Source: Rhizobium hidalgonense (GTDB taxonomy: Bacteria; Pseudomonadota; Alphaproteobacteria; Rhizobiales; Rhizobiaceae). Taken from it: 64,000 nucleotides of DNA. This document shows, piece after piece, positions 45,703 to 54,335 of the stretch; the stretch's first letter is position 1, and each line of letters opens with the position of its first letter. The notes beneath the pieces are model-generated. The model worked only from the letters and a program-made list of their open reading frames with translations, had not been told where the DNA came from and ran no database searches. The translations under genes were made by a program, and so were the position numbers. Location of the stretch: contig NZ_LODW01000059.1 in NCBI RefSeq assembly GCF_002914525.1, positions 310,001-374,000 on the forward strand, read 5' to 3'.

Positions 45703-46616
45703 TTCGTCACTCCCCATCCCGGCTGGCCCCTTCCCTGCAGGCCCTTCCCGCCGGTAATCCCGGCAATCCGGTTGTTGCGGACGACCCGGTTGTCGAGGAG
45801 CCGCGTCGAGCCGAACCGGACGAAAAGAGCCACGACGACAGGCTCGTCGATCGAGCTGACCTGCTCAAGCGTCGAAGCGTCCCTGACGGCGACGACTTCA
45901 GGCTTTGCCAGCGGCTCGCGGCCGAGAAATTCCGTGAGCTTCGCTTCCAATTCCTTGGCATCCGTCAGGCCATCGGCAACCAGGCGCTCGGCCTCGTCGA
46001 GGGTCAGCGGGACGATCACCGCGGCGCGCCGCTCCTCCGGGCTGAGATAGACGTTGCGCGACGACAAGGCGAGGCCGTCGCCGTCCCTGACGGTCGGCAC
46101 CGATATCACCCGCACCGGCACTGCAAGATCTTCCACCATGCGTTTGATGATGACGACCTGCTGATAGTCCTTCTGGCCGAAATAGGCGGTCTGCGGCTGC
46201 ACGATGTTGAGGAGCTTGCAGACGACGGTGGCCACACCGGCAAAATGCCCGGGCCTGACCGCGCCTTCGAGCTCGCGGCCGAGATCGGGAACATCGACGA
46301 CGGTCTGCATCGGACGCGGATACATGTCTTCGACATCGGGCGCGAAAAGGAAATTGACCCCGGCCTGCTTGAGCATGCCTGAATCGCGTTCGAGATCGCG
46401 CGGATATTTGCTGAGGTCTTCGGCTGGGCCGAACTGCAGCGGATTGACGAAGATCGACACGACGACGAGGTCGTTCTCGGCCCGGGCGCGCGATACGAGC
46501 TCCATATGGCCGGGATGGAGGTAGCCCATCGTCGGCACCAGGCCGACGGTACGCCCCTGGCGCTTCAGCGCATCGAGCGTGTGGCGCAGCTCGTCGATAC
46601 TCGAGAAAACCCGCAT
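45699..46616 (-). CDS. panC: Pantothenate synthetase
   Basis: A 305-residue PanC, which joins pantoate and beta-alanine using ATP. The nucleotide-binding motif is VPTMGYLHPGHMELV (H-x-G-H), then SIFVNPLQFGPAEDLSKYPRDLERD, TAYFGQKDYQQVVIIKRMV and LALSSRNVYLSPEER with the KMSKS-like element. The start at 46616 has a GGGGAGGA ribosome site; the open frame upstream of it is not coding. Because this appears to be the plasmid copy, loss of the replicon would make the cell auxotrophic unless a chromosomal copy exists. Confidence 0.97.
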   Translation of the reverse strand: MRVFSSIDELRHTLDALKRQGRTVGLVPTMGYLHPGHMELVSRARAENDLVVVSIFVNPLQFGPAEDLSKYPRDLERDSGMLKQAGVNFLFAPDVEDMYPRPMQTVVDVPDLGRELEGAVRPGHFAGVATVVCKLLNIVQPQTAYFGQKDYQQVVIIKRMVEDLAVPVRVISVPTVRDGDGLALSSRNVYLSPEERRAAVIVPLTLDEAERLVADGLTDAKELEAKLTEFLGREPLAKPEVVAVRDASTLEQVSSIDEPVVVALFVRFGSTRLLDNRVVRNNRIAGITGGKGLQGRGQPGWGVTK

Positions 46617-46839
46617 ATATCCTCCCCGCGGCCGGTCACTCATCTTGGGCGCGGATAAGAAGTGTAATCGATGCTTGAGGTCAATGCACATTCGGCGATA
46701 AAAACGATTAGATGGAATGGCAGGCCGATCAGACCAGCCTATATCTGCGCGAAAATGGCGGCTTGCGGCAGGACCGGCAATGTGCGAACTGCGCCGAATT
46801 GGCCCCGCCCGTATCACAGTCGGTCGCTATGGAGGATGC

Positions 46840-47319
46840 ATGGACAAACACTGGAAGATCAGCGGGCCGATTGCGGCAGCCGAACTCGACGTGGAGAAGG
46901 CAAACGCGATCAACATGCTGTTGATCCGGCCAGTCGGCGTACTTCCCGCCAAGCCGGGAGACCCTGTCCTCCCCTTTGCAGTCGGCCTCTTCAACGAGCT
47001 GCGCCAGCTGCTGAAACCCGATGCCGGCGTGACAACGCTGAGGCGCGCAACAGCTGCCTATGTCCATTGCCGGCGCTATTATTTCGCCAGCGCCCAGTCC
47101 GATTCCATGCGTCATGACCTGGACGGCAAGCCGGTCGAACCACTGTCGCCAGACGATCGGCTGGTCGCGCAAAAACGCTTTCTGAACCTTAAGCGGAATG
47201 CGGGCACGGCCGAGGCGCCCGAGGACCCGGCTCCGGCTCGCCCTCCCCTGTTGAGCAAGAACGAACAGATTCGCGCGGTCCTTCTCAGCAGGAAGAACTC
47301 GTCAGTCCAAGCGGAATGA
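46840..47319 (+). CDS. ProQ/FinO-domain RNA-binding protein
   Basis: A 159-residue protein whose central part matches the ProQ/FinO fold: LPFAVGLFNELRQLLKPDAGVTTLRRATAAYVHCRRYYFASAQSDSMRHDLDGKPVEPLSPDDRLVAQKRF. Proteins of this family bind structured small RNAs and act as RNA chaperones; FinO itself controls conjugation on F-type plasmids. The start at 46840 follows GGAGGA. N- and C-terminal tails are short and polar. It is divergent from panC and stands alone. RNA targets cannot be guessed from the sequence. Confidence 0.82.
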   Translation: MDKHWKISGPIAAAELDVEKANAINMLLIRPVGVLPAKPGDPVLPFAVGLFNELRQLLKPDAGVTTLRRATAAYVHCRRYYFASAQSDSMRHDLDGKPVEPLSPDDRLVAQKRFLNLKRNAGTAEAPEDPAPARPPLLSKNEQIRAVLLSRKNSSVQAE

Positions 47320-47481
47320 GATTGGGTTTGCCATATCCCCTTTCTCGTTTATGCATTTTTCGGCAAGACTGAGAGATTTGGTTCGCCATAAATGTTTGGT
47401 GGGTTCGGGCTTGGCTCTTGCATCATCAGCAATGTCGATGGGCTAGGTCATCTTCAAAATCGCGGCGAGGAGAAACGCAGC

Positions 47482-48516
47482 ATGACGAAAACCACCTTGA
47501 CGATTGCCGACCTGCATGGGCGGGTCGAAGCCATCTTCCGCAAGGCCGGCCTCAATGCCGTGCAGGCCGGGGCGCTTGCCCGCGTTATCGTCGCCGGTGA
47601 GCGCGACGCCTGCAAATCGCATGGGATTTACCGCATCGAGGGCGCGCTGCGCACCGTCAAATCAGGCAAGGTGAAGCCGGACGCGGTGCCCGAACTGGAC
47701 CTCAACGAAGGGTCCGCCATCGTCAAGGTCAATGCCAAGGGGGGCTTTGCCAATGCGGCCTTCGAACTCGGCGTGCCGGCGCTGGCCGAACGCACACGCA
47801 AGCTCGGCATTGCCGCCCTCGTCATCAATGATTGCAGCCATTTCTCCGCGCTCTGGCCCGAAGTAGAGGCGGTGACCAATGAGGGTCTTGCCGGCCTCGT
47901 CATGTGCCCGAGTTATGCGACCGTCGCGCCCGCCGGCGGCAACAAGCCGCTGCTCGGCACCAACCCCTTCGCCTTCGGCTGGCCGCGCAAGGAGATATCG
48001 CCATACGTGTTCGACTTTGCGACCTCGGTTGCCGCCCGCGGAGAAATCGAGCTGCACCGCCGCGCCGGCAAGCAGCTTCCCGAGGGCTGGGCGATCGATT
48101 CCGACGGCAATCCGACGACCGATCCGGAAGCCGCCCTTGCCGGCGCCATGCTGCCCTTCGGCGGGCACAAGGGATCGGCCATCGGCACGATGATCGAGCT
48201 CCTCGCCGGCATCATGATCGGTGATCTCACCAGCCCGGAGGTGCTCGACTATCTCGGCACGACGACACTTGCCCCCTTCCATGGCGAACTCATCATCGCC
48301 ATGTCGCCGCAAGCCTTCGCCGCCGGCCGGCCCGGCGATCCCTTCGCCCGCGCCGAGCTGCTCTTCGAGGCCATCGTCGGAAGCGGCGCCCGCCTGCCTT
48401 CGCAGCGCCGCTTCGCCGCCCGCCAGAAATCCGAGACGGAAGGCGTCGCGCTGACGGCCGCCGAGTTGGAGCTGCTTGACCGTCTTTTCGAAAAAGGTCT
48501 CGAAGCGGTCTCCTGA
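47482..48516 (+). CDS. Ldh-family malate/lactate-type (imino acid) dehydrogenase
   Basis: A 344-residue NAD(P)-dependent enzyme of the type II malate/L-lactate dehydrogenase family, which also includes ureidoglycolate dehydrogenase and cyclic-imine reductases such as delta-1-pyrroline-2-carboxylate reductase. Conserved parts are CKSHGIYRIEG (catalytic His), NDCSHFSALWPEVEAVTNEGLAGLVMCPS, GTNPFAFGWPR and MLPFGGHKGSAIGTMIELLAG. The start at 47482 follows GAGGAGA. It converges on a DapA-like gene; this pairing is seen in hydroxyproline or cyclic amino acid catabolism, so an imino acid substrate is plausible but not proven. Confidence 0.85.
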   Translation: MTKTTLTIADLHGRVEAIFRKAGLNAVQAGALARVIVAGERDACKSHGIYRIEGALRTVKSGKVKPDAVPELDLNEGSAIVKVNAKGGFANAAFELGVPALAERTRKLGIAALVINDCSHFSALWPEVEAVTNEGLAGLVMCPSYATVAPAGGNKPLLGTNPFAFGWPRKEISPYVFDFATSVAARGEIELHRRAGKQLPEGWAIDSDGNPTTDPEAALAGAMLPFGGHKGSAIGTMIELLAGIMIGDLTSPEVLDYLGTTTLAPFHGELIIAMSPQAFAAGRPGDPFARAELLFEAIVGSGARLPSQRRFAARQKSETEGVALTAAELELLDRLFEKGLEAVS

Positions 48517-48545
48517 GGGCCTCTTCCTTATACTGGTGACAAAAG

Positions 48546-48573
48546 AGAAGGCCCTCCGCGAGGAGGGCCTTCT
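48546..48573. terminator. Bidirectional hairpin terminator
   Basis: AGAAGGCCCTCC and GGAGGGCCTTCT, 12 perfect pairs with a 4-base loop, lie between the ends of the Ldh-type gene and the opposing DapA-like gene. Confidence 0.8.
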
Positions 48574-48593
48574 GCTTGAGGGGGATCGTGAAA

Positions 48594-49556
48594 TTATCCC
48601 TTGTATTTCTGCACGGCGCCCGGCAGCTTGCTCCACTCGGCGTACCACGTATCAAACAGCTTCAGCTGGGCTTCGACATAGCCGCGCTGGCTTTCGGAGA
48701 GCACGTCCGTCTCGTTGAAGTGCAGCGTGTATTCCGTGTCGCCCTTCAGCACCATCATATGCTTGAAGTAGAGAACGAGGTCCGGGCCTTCGTCGAAGGA
48801 GGAGAGCACGGCCAGCGCCGATTCCAGTTCCAGCGCGCGCCGGCGGGCATCCGGATCGCCGGCGGCCGCGGCCTGGGCGAGGTTGCACATGTGGATGACT
48901 TCCTTCGGCAGCACGCAGCCAATGCCGGTGATCGCGCCGACGGCGCCGCAATTGACGAAGCCATGGAAGACGCAGGTGTCGACGCCGATCATCAGCGAGA
49001 CGTCATCGTCGCGGCTGGTGATGTTTTCGGCCGCATAGCGCATATCGGCCGCACCGCCGAATTCCTTGAAACCGACGAGGTTCTTGTGGTCCTGGCGCAG
49101 CGCGAAGAACAGCTCGGCGCGGGTGGCAAAGCCGTAATAGGGGCTGTTGTAGATGACGGCCGGCAGGTTCGGGGCGGCCGAAAGGATCGCCTTGAAATGG
49201 TTCTTCTGGGCGGCGACGACCGTGCCGCGCGACAGGACGCGCGGGATCACCATCAGGCCCTGGGCGCCGACCTTCTGGGCGTGCGCAGCATGCGCAACAG
49301 CCGAAGCGGTATTGACGGCGCCCGTGCCGACGATCACCGGAATGCCGGCCTTCACCAGACGCTCAACGCCCTGCATGCGCTGTTCGTCCGTCAGTAGCGG
49401 CCAGTCACCCATTGAGCCACAATAGACGACGGCGGACATGCCTTTTTCGATCAGCTCCTTGCCCTTGCGCACCAGTGCGTCGAAACCCGGCGTGCGGTCG
49501 TCCTTGCAGGGCGTCATCAAAGCGGGAATGACGCCGGAAAAAATTGTAGCCTTCAT
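48594..49556 (-). CDS. DapA-family (dihydrodipicolinate synthase-like) aldolase or dehydratase
   Basis: A 320-residue TIM-barrel enzyme of the DHDPS/N-acetylneuraminate lyase family. The Schiff-base lysine is in NLVGFKEFGG and the catalytic tyrosine in AVIYNSPYYGF. YCGSMGDWPLLTDEQR replaces the usual GTTGE-type loop, so it is not the lysine-biosynthesis enzyme. Subgroups with this layout include hydroxyproline-pathway deaminases (HypD-like). A GntR regulator gene follows upstream on the same strand, with a matching operator in both promoters. The reaction is inferred only at family level. Confidence 0.85.
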   Translation of the reverse strand: MKATIFSGVIPALMTPCKDDRTPGFDALVRKGKELIEKGMSAVVYCGSMGDWPLLTDEQRMQGVERLVKAGIPVIVGTGAVNTASAVAHAAHAQKVGAQGLMVIPRVLSRGTVVAAQKNHFKAILSAAPNLPAVIYNSPYYGFATRAELFFALRQDHKNLVGFKEFGGAADMRYAAENITSRDDDVSLMIGVDTCVFHGFVNCGAVGAITGIGCVLPKEVIHMCNLAQAAAAGDPDARRRALELESALAVLSSFDEGPDLVLYFKHMMVLKGDTEYTLHFNETDVLSESQRGYVEAQLKLFDTWYAEWSKLPGAVQKYKG

Positions 49557-49641
49557 GTCGATTTCCTCCGCGGCTTGGTGGGAAGGTCGGCCGCCAAGGT
49601 CGCCGACCCGTTCGACGGTGGGATAGCATCTTGTGTTCTAT

Positions 49642-49651
49642 TTGTCGACAA
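49642..49651. promoter_or_regulatory. Candidate GntR operator, DapA-like promoter
   Basis: TTGTCGACAA is a perfect 10-bp palindrome, flanked by TATTTGTCG as in the regulator promoter (50382-50396). It lies about 86 bases upstream of the DapA-like gene. Confidence 0.6.
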
Positions 49652-49665
49652 GAAAAATACAAGAC

Positions 49666-50370
49666 CTATAGCGCTATGTCGAGCTTGCCGTTGCGACTGA
49701 AAAGTTTCTGCACCTGGGCGACAATCTGTTCGGCGTGCACCTTGCCCAGTCGATCGGCCTCGTCGACATCCCGCGCTTCGATCGCGGCAATCATCTCGGC
49801 ATGTTCGTCGACGAACTGCTGGGGAAAATGCTCGTCGTAGGACTGGTAGTAAAGGCGGAGAATGCGACGGCCTTCATCAAGCAGCCGGCGAAAAAGCCCG
49901 GTGAAATACGGATTGCGCCCGGCTTCGGCAATGGCGGCGTGGAAAGCGGCGTTGGTTGCGATCATCGCCAGCGTGTCGCGTGCTTCGATTGCCGCCGCGT
50001 AGTCCTCGTGGAAGCGGCGGATAGAGGGCAGGTCCTCGAGACGATGGTTCTGCGCCGCCAACCGCGTCGTTACCCGATACATGAGAACAAGGGCGTCGAA
50101 GAACGTACTGAGATTGAGAAAATCGATATTCGACACCATGGTCGAGCGGTTCGGCAGCGTTTCGATCAGCCCGTCACCGGCCAGGCGGACCAGCGCTTCG
50201 CGGATCGGTGTCCGCGACATCTTGAACCGCTCCGCCAACTGCACTTCGTCGATCGGGCTGCCGGGCGCAAGTTTCAGGTCGAGTATCTCATCGCGCAGCA
50301 GGTCGTAGACCATTTTCACGCCCGAACCGCGTTTGCGTTCGGGAAGAGAGCCATTGTCGATGTCGGGCAT
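49666..50370 (-). CDS. GntR-family (FCD) transcriptional regulator
   Basis: A 234-residue FadR-type regulator. The winged helix is KMVYDLLRDEILDLKLAPGSPIDEVQLAERFKMSRTPIREALVRLAGDGLIETLPNRSTMV, followed by an all-helical FCD domain with probable metal ligands in NAAFHAAIAEAGRNPYF and VDEHAEMIAAIEARDV. The start at 50370 follows AGAGGAG. It is likely to repress itself and the DapA-like gene through TTGTCG/CGACAA sites seen in front of both. Confidence 0.9.
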   Translation of the reverse strand: MPDIDNGSLPERKRGSGVKMVYDLLRDEILDLKLAPGSPIDEVQLAERFKMSRTPIREALVRLAGDGLIETLPNRSTMVSNIDFLNLSTFFDALVLMYRVTTRLAAQNHRLEDLPSIRRFHEDYAAAIEARDTLAMIATNAAFHAAIAEAGRNPYFTGLFRRLLDEGRRILRLYYQSYDEHFPQQFVDEHAEMIAAIEARDVDEADRLGKVHAEQIVAQVQKLFSRNGKLDIAL

Positions 50371-50740
50371 AAAAACTCCTCTTGTCGACACGACAAATAC
50401 AATGAGTTTCAAGCTGCATCAAACCTTCAAATGCGTTTACATCCCCGGAGCATCGCCACCCGCGATTATGCCGCATATTCTCAGCCTCGGCGCTCTGTTT
50501 CGTAGGGCTCGAGAAGTTCTAAGCGATGTACCCGCGTATAAGCGAATCTGGCGTAACGCATGTTGCGGAAACATAAAATATATATTTATTATAAGTGGTT
50601 AGGTTACGTTGTGCCCCGGCAGCAGCAAAAGCCGACCCAGTCGATAGGATTGCGACATCGTCCGGTTCGACCGGTCCTGCAGAGCGTGCTATCTGAAGTC
50701 ACCGATGACCAACGGCATCGATCGAGGGATACGACCGTCC
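50371..50740. other. Intergenic stretch upstream of the GntR gene
   Basis: About 370 bases with no gene. The left end holds the GntR operator. An unusually AT-rich tract at about 50570-50600 (AAATATATATTTATTATAAG) could be a promoter or a replication/curvature element. Nothing else is recognised. Confidence 0.4.
50382..50396. promoter_or_regulatory. Candidate GntR operator, autoregulatory
   Basis: TTGTCG-ACA-CGACAA, perfect 6-bp arms, lies 12 bases upstream of the GntR start codon. It shares TTGTCGAC with the site in front of the DapA-like gene. Confidence 0.6.
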
Positions 50741-51085
50741 TTAGCTATCGAGCAGTCGCCCCATCATGTGCCGGATGTGATTTTGAGCGCCGAAAAAGAT
50801 GGCGGCAACGATGAGTGTCTTGCGGTCCACCACCGGCAGAAACCAAATTGCCGCCTTGTCGCGCCGCACAAACCGGATGCCCGCATAAATATCGGATCGT
50901 AAAGTTCCGATGAAGGGTGTTTCGGTAAGCCGTTGTATGGACGAGCGCAATTCGCGAACGCGGCCCGCCGCACGCTCCAAGGCCTCGTCCTCACTATCGC
51001 CGAGATCGCTGTAAGCGGCGAAGAGATGGTCGAATATAAGTTCAAAATCCTGTTCCGCTTCGCGGGAATATTTAAGGCTCCACAC
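50741..51085 (-). CDS. RelE/ParE-family toxin
   Basis: A 114-residue toxin of the RelE/ParE superfamily: MWSLKYSREAEQDFELIFDHLFAAY..., then RVRELRSSIQRLTETPFIGTLRSDIYAGIRFVRRDKAAIWFLPVVDRKTLIVAAIFFGAQNHIRHM. The length and the pattern (P-x-x-G near the middle, the strand before the C-terminal helix) fit ParE, which poisons DNA gyrase in known cases. Its start overlaps the antitoxin gene by 14 bases, the normal arrangement. It would help retain the plasmid. Confidence 0.82.
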   Translation of the reverse strand: MWSLKYSREAEQDFELIFDHLFAAYSDLGDSEDEALERAAGRVRELRSSIQRLTETPFIGTLRSDIYAGIRFVRRDKAAIWFLPVVDRKTLIVAAIFFGAQNHIRHMMGRLLDS

Positions 51086-51347
51086 GAAGAGCTCGCCGTT
51101 TCCGCTCGATCATGTCGTCGACGGCGGCCCCCATTGCATCGTCCGATAGCATAGGTCCGTTCAACCGCCGTTGGATCAGTTCCCGAAGGGCTTCCGTTTC
51201 CGCCATTTCGGTCTCGGTTTTTTGCCTGAGAAGCTCCAAACCTTGCTGCAAAACCGAACTCAGACTTGAGTACCGCCCATTCTCGACAAGCGATCGGGCA
51301 AACGCATCCTGCTGCTCGGTCAGCGAGATCGATGATTTCACGCTCAT
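51072..51347 (-). CDS. ParD-type ribbon-helix-helix antitoxin
   Basis: A 91-residue antitoxin. The N-terminal ribbon-helix-helix is SVKSSISLTEQQDAFARSLVENGRYSSLSSVLQQGLELLRQKTE, the typical ParD sequence (GRYxSxSEVxRxGLxLL). The acidic/basic C-terminal tail binds the toxin. It is the first gene of the pair and probably represses the promoter just upstream of it. Confidence 0.85.
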   Translation of the reverse strand: MSVKSSISLTEQQDAFARSLVENGRYSSLSSVLQQGLELLRQKTETEMAETEALRELIQRRLNGPMLSDDAMGAAVDDMIERKRRALRVEP

Positions 51348-51638
51348 GATGATCTCCTTTGCTTCAAAGATTGCTACTCAGTCGCATATGTCAAGAGGTT
51401 TTGTGATCTGCGGCTATCGATAGAAAGCCATCTCACTTGATTTTTTACGCAGATCGCCAATGAGATGCCACTTGGAGCCACCGCGAGCCCATCGGCCCCG
51501 GCATTGCGGCTGACTGGAATTTCGAGTGATGCTGCCGATATTGGCATTGCAGACAATCTCTGATCTAGTCTCGGCCTCTAGGCCCGGCAGTTCAGCCGCA
51601 GGCCTCATGGCATTCGAAACGAGCGAGAGCCGTATCTC

Positions 51639-52550
51639 ATGACCACGCACCGCTTCATTCCAACGATCTTTCACAATGTCATTGGCTCGCTCCCGCCGGC
51701 CCTGCGCATCGCCGACGGCGATACCGTTGTCACTGAGACGCTCGATGCTGCCGGCCATGACAAGAACGGCGTCAAGCAGGCATCCGGGCCCAATCCGATG
51801 AACGGCCCGATCTTTGTGGAAGGCGCCGAGCCCGGGGATGCGCTGAAAGTCGAGATCGTCAGCATGATCCCGACCAGGGACACGGGGTTTACCCGCAGCG
51901 TCGTCGCCGCCAATGTTGTCGATCCCGAAGTTGTCCGCGAACTGCCGCCGCGTGATATCGCCATCTGGACGATCGATCGTGAGGCATTGACCGCCAGGCT
52001 TTCCGAGCCGGTTGCCGGTCTTGAAAATCTCATTCTGCCTCTCGCCCCGATGATCGGCTGCTTCGGCGTGGCGCCCAGCCTCGGCCAGGCGATCTCGACT
52101 GCGACCAGCGGCGAATATGGCGGCAACATGGATTATCGCCGGTTCGGTCCCGGCACCACGGTTCGTTTTCCGGTATCGGCTGCCGGCGCCTTGTTTTTTC
52201 TCGGCGACTGCCATGCCGTGCAGGGGGATGGCGAGATTGTCGGGACCGGCATCGAGACCACCTTCGAAGTCACCGTGCGGCTGACGGTGGAAAAGAAGGC
52301 CGGGCTGGTCTGGCCGCGCGGAGAAACCGCCGAAGACATCTTCACCATCGGCAACGCCCGGCCGCTTGATCAGGCACTTCAGCATGCGACCAGCGAAATG
52401 TTGACCTGGCTGGCGTCGGATTATGGCCTGGACAGGACGGCGGCCAGCCACCTGCTCGGCCAGGTCGTGCGTTACGACGTCGGCAACGTCTTTGATCCGG
52501 CCTATACCATGGCCTGCCGCGTTGCCAAGAAATGGCTGGTTCGCCGATAG
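51639..52550 (+). CDS. Acetamidase/formamidase-family protein
   Basis: A 303-residue protein of the FmdA/AmdA family, which releases ammonia from small amides. Conserved parts are ETLDAAGHDKNGV, NPMNGPIFVEGAEPGDALKVEIV, PMIGCFGVAPSLG, and LGDCHAVQGDGEIVGTGIETTFEVTV. It converges on a proline-iminopeptidase-like gene of a LuxR-solo locus. If the plant signal sensed there is an amide, as for PipR of Pseudomonas, an amidase next door would make sense, but that link is inferred. Confidence 0.87.
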   Translation: MTTHRFIPTIFHNVIGSLPPALRIADGDTVVTETLDAAGHDKNGVKQASGPNPMNGPIFVEGAEPGDALKVEIVSMIPTRDTGFTRSVVAANVVDPEVVRELPPRDIAIWTIDREALTARLSEPVAGLENLILPLAPMIGCFGVAPSLGQAISTATSGEYGGNMDYRRFGPGTTVRFPVSAAGALFFLGDCHAVQGDGEIVGTGIETTFEVTVRLTVEKKAGLVWPRGETAEDIFTIGNARPLDQALQHATSEMLTWLASDYGLDRTAASHLLGQVVRYDVGNVFDPAYTMACRVAKKWLVRR

Positions 52551-52571
52551 GCGATCGTTAGCGCGCGGTTC

Positions 52572-53486
52572 TCAATCGTGCCGTGACAGGAAAGTGGAAA
52601 CAGTCGCCAGACAAAGCTGCTTTTCCTCGACATGCGGCATATGGCTGGAATTTTCGAACAGCACCCATTCGCAGCCGGGAACACGTTCGAGGTAGGGCCT
52701 GACTACCAGCGGGGTCGCCTCGTCGTATTTTCCCGAGATCAGCAGTGTCGGGGCTTCGATGCGATCGAGCCTGTTCTCGATCGTCCAGTCCTTCATCGTG
52801 CCGATGACGTGAAATTCGGTGGGGCCGTTCATGTTGCGGTATACGGTGTTGTCCTCGTCCATGATCGCGAAGGTCCGCGACACTTCGGGCGGCCACGGCA
52901 CGACACGGCAGACATGGCGGTCATAAAAGACGCGCGAGGCGGCGATATAGTCCGGGTCGGACAGGCTTCCCGCCAGCTCGTGCTTCAGCAGCGTGTCCTG
53001 CACCTCCTTCGGCAGTTCCTGCCGCAGCCGGTTGGCCTCCGAAACCCAGGTGTGCATGTTGGCCGGCGAATTGGCGATGACAAGCGCCTTCAGGCCCTGT
53101 GGCCGGCGCACCGCATGTTCGGCGCCGAGTATGCCCCCCCAGGACTGGCCGAGGAAGGCATAATGATGCTGGATGCCGAGATGGGCAAGCAGCGCGTCCA
53201 GCTCTTCGAGAAACAGGCCGACCGTCCAGAAATCCGGGCCCTTTTCCGGAAGCCGGGTGGAATTGCCGTTGCCGAGCTGGTCGTAGTGGATGACCGGGCG
53301 GCCGTCGAGCGCGGCGATATCCTTGAAGGAATCGACATAGTCATGCGTGCAGCCGGGCCCGCCATGGGCGACGATGAGGGGCAGTTTGCCGCTCGTCAGC
53401 GAACCGGTGATGCGATACCAGGTGCGATAGTCGCGAAAGGGAAAATAGGCTTCGTTGGTCACGATTTCGGCCACCGGCGTCTCCAT
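52572..53486 (-). CDS. Proline-iminopeptidase-like alpha/beta hydrolase (Pip family), copy 1
   Basis: A 304-residue alpha/beta hydrolase. The oxyanion HGGPG motif is LIVAHGGPGCTHDYV, the nucleophile elbow is LGQSWGG, and the catalytic His is in NSSHMPHVEE. ITGSLTSGKLPL and YDQLGNGNSTRLPE are typical of proline iminopeptidases. No signal peptide is present, so it acts in the cytoplasm on short peptides or amides. It lies directly downstream of a LuxR solo gene on the same strand (51-base gap). A pip gene beside a LuxR solo is the hallmark of the OryR/XccR/PsoR/NesR loci of plant-associated bacteria. Confidence 0.9.
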   Translation of the reverse strand: METPVAEIVTNEAYFPFRDYRTWYRITGSLTSGKLPLIVAHGGPGCTHDYVDSFKDIAALDGRPVIHYDQLGNGNSTRLPEKGPDFWTVGLFLEELDALLAHLGIQHHYAFLGQSWGGILGAEHAVRRPQGLKALVIANSPANMHTWVSEANRLRQELPKEVQDTLLKHELAGSLSDPDYIAASRVFYDRHVCRVVPWPPEVSRTFAIMDEDNTVYRNMNGPTEFHVIGTMKDWTIENRLDRIEAPTLLISGKYDEATPLVVRPYLERVPGCEWVLFENSSHMPHVEEKQLCLATVSTFLSRHD

Positions 53487-53537
53487 CTCTTGGCATCTCG
53501 AAGACCAATAGCGTGGCGGCAGCGGCGAAGGCAGCTA

Positions 53538-54335
53538 TCACAAGTTATAGGGTGGCCAGTTCTGGCTCGGCCGGTCTTCGAGCAGGCGGTAATGGGTGGC
53601 GCGCACCACGGCCTGGGTGCGGTTGCGGGCGCCGAGTTTTTTTGCCGCGGCGTTCAGATGCATGACGACGGTCGGCACTGAACGGCCGATAATGCGGGAA
53701 ATTTCCTTGGCGGAATACCCTTCTGCGGAGTGGCGCAGGCACTCGCGTTCGCGTTCGGTCAGGCGAACCGTGCCGACGCTCTTCGCCGTCTTGTCGAAAA
53801 GCGAATAAGCGGTCTCGTGGAAGACATGGGCGAGCAGGTTGAAGTCGGCGATATAACGCAGCGCATGCCGCTCGAAATCGTCGTTTCGGCCGAAGCGGAT
53901 GCCGGTGACGGTTGCATAGTCACCGCGCGGCATATGCACCGGCACGGTGACGCCTGTGGACATGTCGCGTTCGTTCAGGTAGCGCGCCACGGGCGCCGTA
54001 TCGTCGCTCATGAAGCGCTTTATCAGCGTGTCGGCGTCGGTGTCGTAATTCCAGAAGAACGGCGCGGAGGTGCGCAGCGCCACCTGCTGCACCGGATCGA
54101 TGCGGAAATAGCCGCGATCGAACCAGTAGTCGTGCATGTCGTCGGAGATGTTCCTGAGCTTCAGCAGCGACGGTATCATGATCGCGCCGTCGAGATCGTA
54201 GGGCACCGGCGTATAGTCGTAGATCAGTGCCTCGAAGCCGAGCTGCTTCATCGCTTCGAAGGCCTGGTCGATCCGGCCGTCCAGCGTTTCATGCGCCGTG
54301 AACTGCCGTCTGATCGTTCCGATGTCGTCAAGCAT
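53538..54335 (-). CDS. LuxR solo, plant-signal receptor type (OryR/NesR/PipR-like)
   Basis: A 265-residue LuxR protein. The autoinducer-binding domain occupies residues about 20-175, and the C-terminal helix-turn-helix is LTERERECLRHSAEGYSAKEISRIIGRSVPTVVMHLNAAAKKLGARNRTQAV. Aligned to TraR, the invariant Asp70, Pro71 and Trp85 are kept (own Asp80, Pro81, Trp95 in YFRIDPVQQ and FFWNY), but Trp57 and Tyr61 are replaced by Met67 and Trp71 (DDMHDYWF). This M/W pair is the diagnostic change of the plant-associated LuxR solos, which do not bind acyl-homoserine lactones. No luxI gene is in the window. The start has GGGGAGC upstream. Targets are probably the two flanking pip genes and perhaps the ABC importer. 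Confidence 0.92.
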   Translation of the reverse strand: MLDDIGTIRRQFTAHETLDGRIDQAFEAMKQLGFEALIYDYTPVPYDLDGAIMIPSLLKLRNISDDMHDYWFDRGYFRIDPVQQVALRTSAPFFWNYDTDADTLIKRFMSDDTAPVARYLNERDMSTGVTVPVHMPRGDYATVTGIRFGRNDDFERHALRYIADFNLLAHVFHETAYSLFDKTAKSVGTVRLTERERECLRHSAEGYSAKEISRIIGRSVPTVVMHLNAAAKKLGARNRTQAVVRATHYRLLEDRPSQNWPPYNL

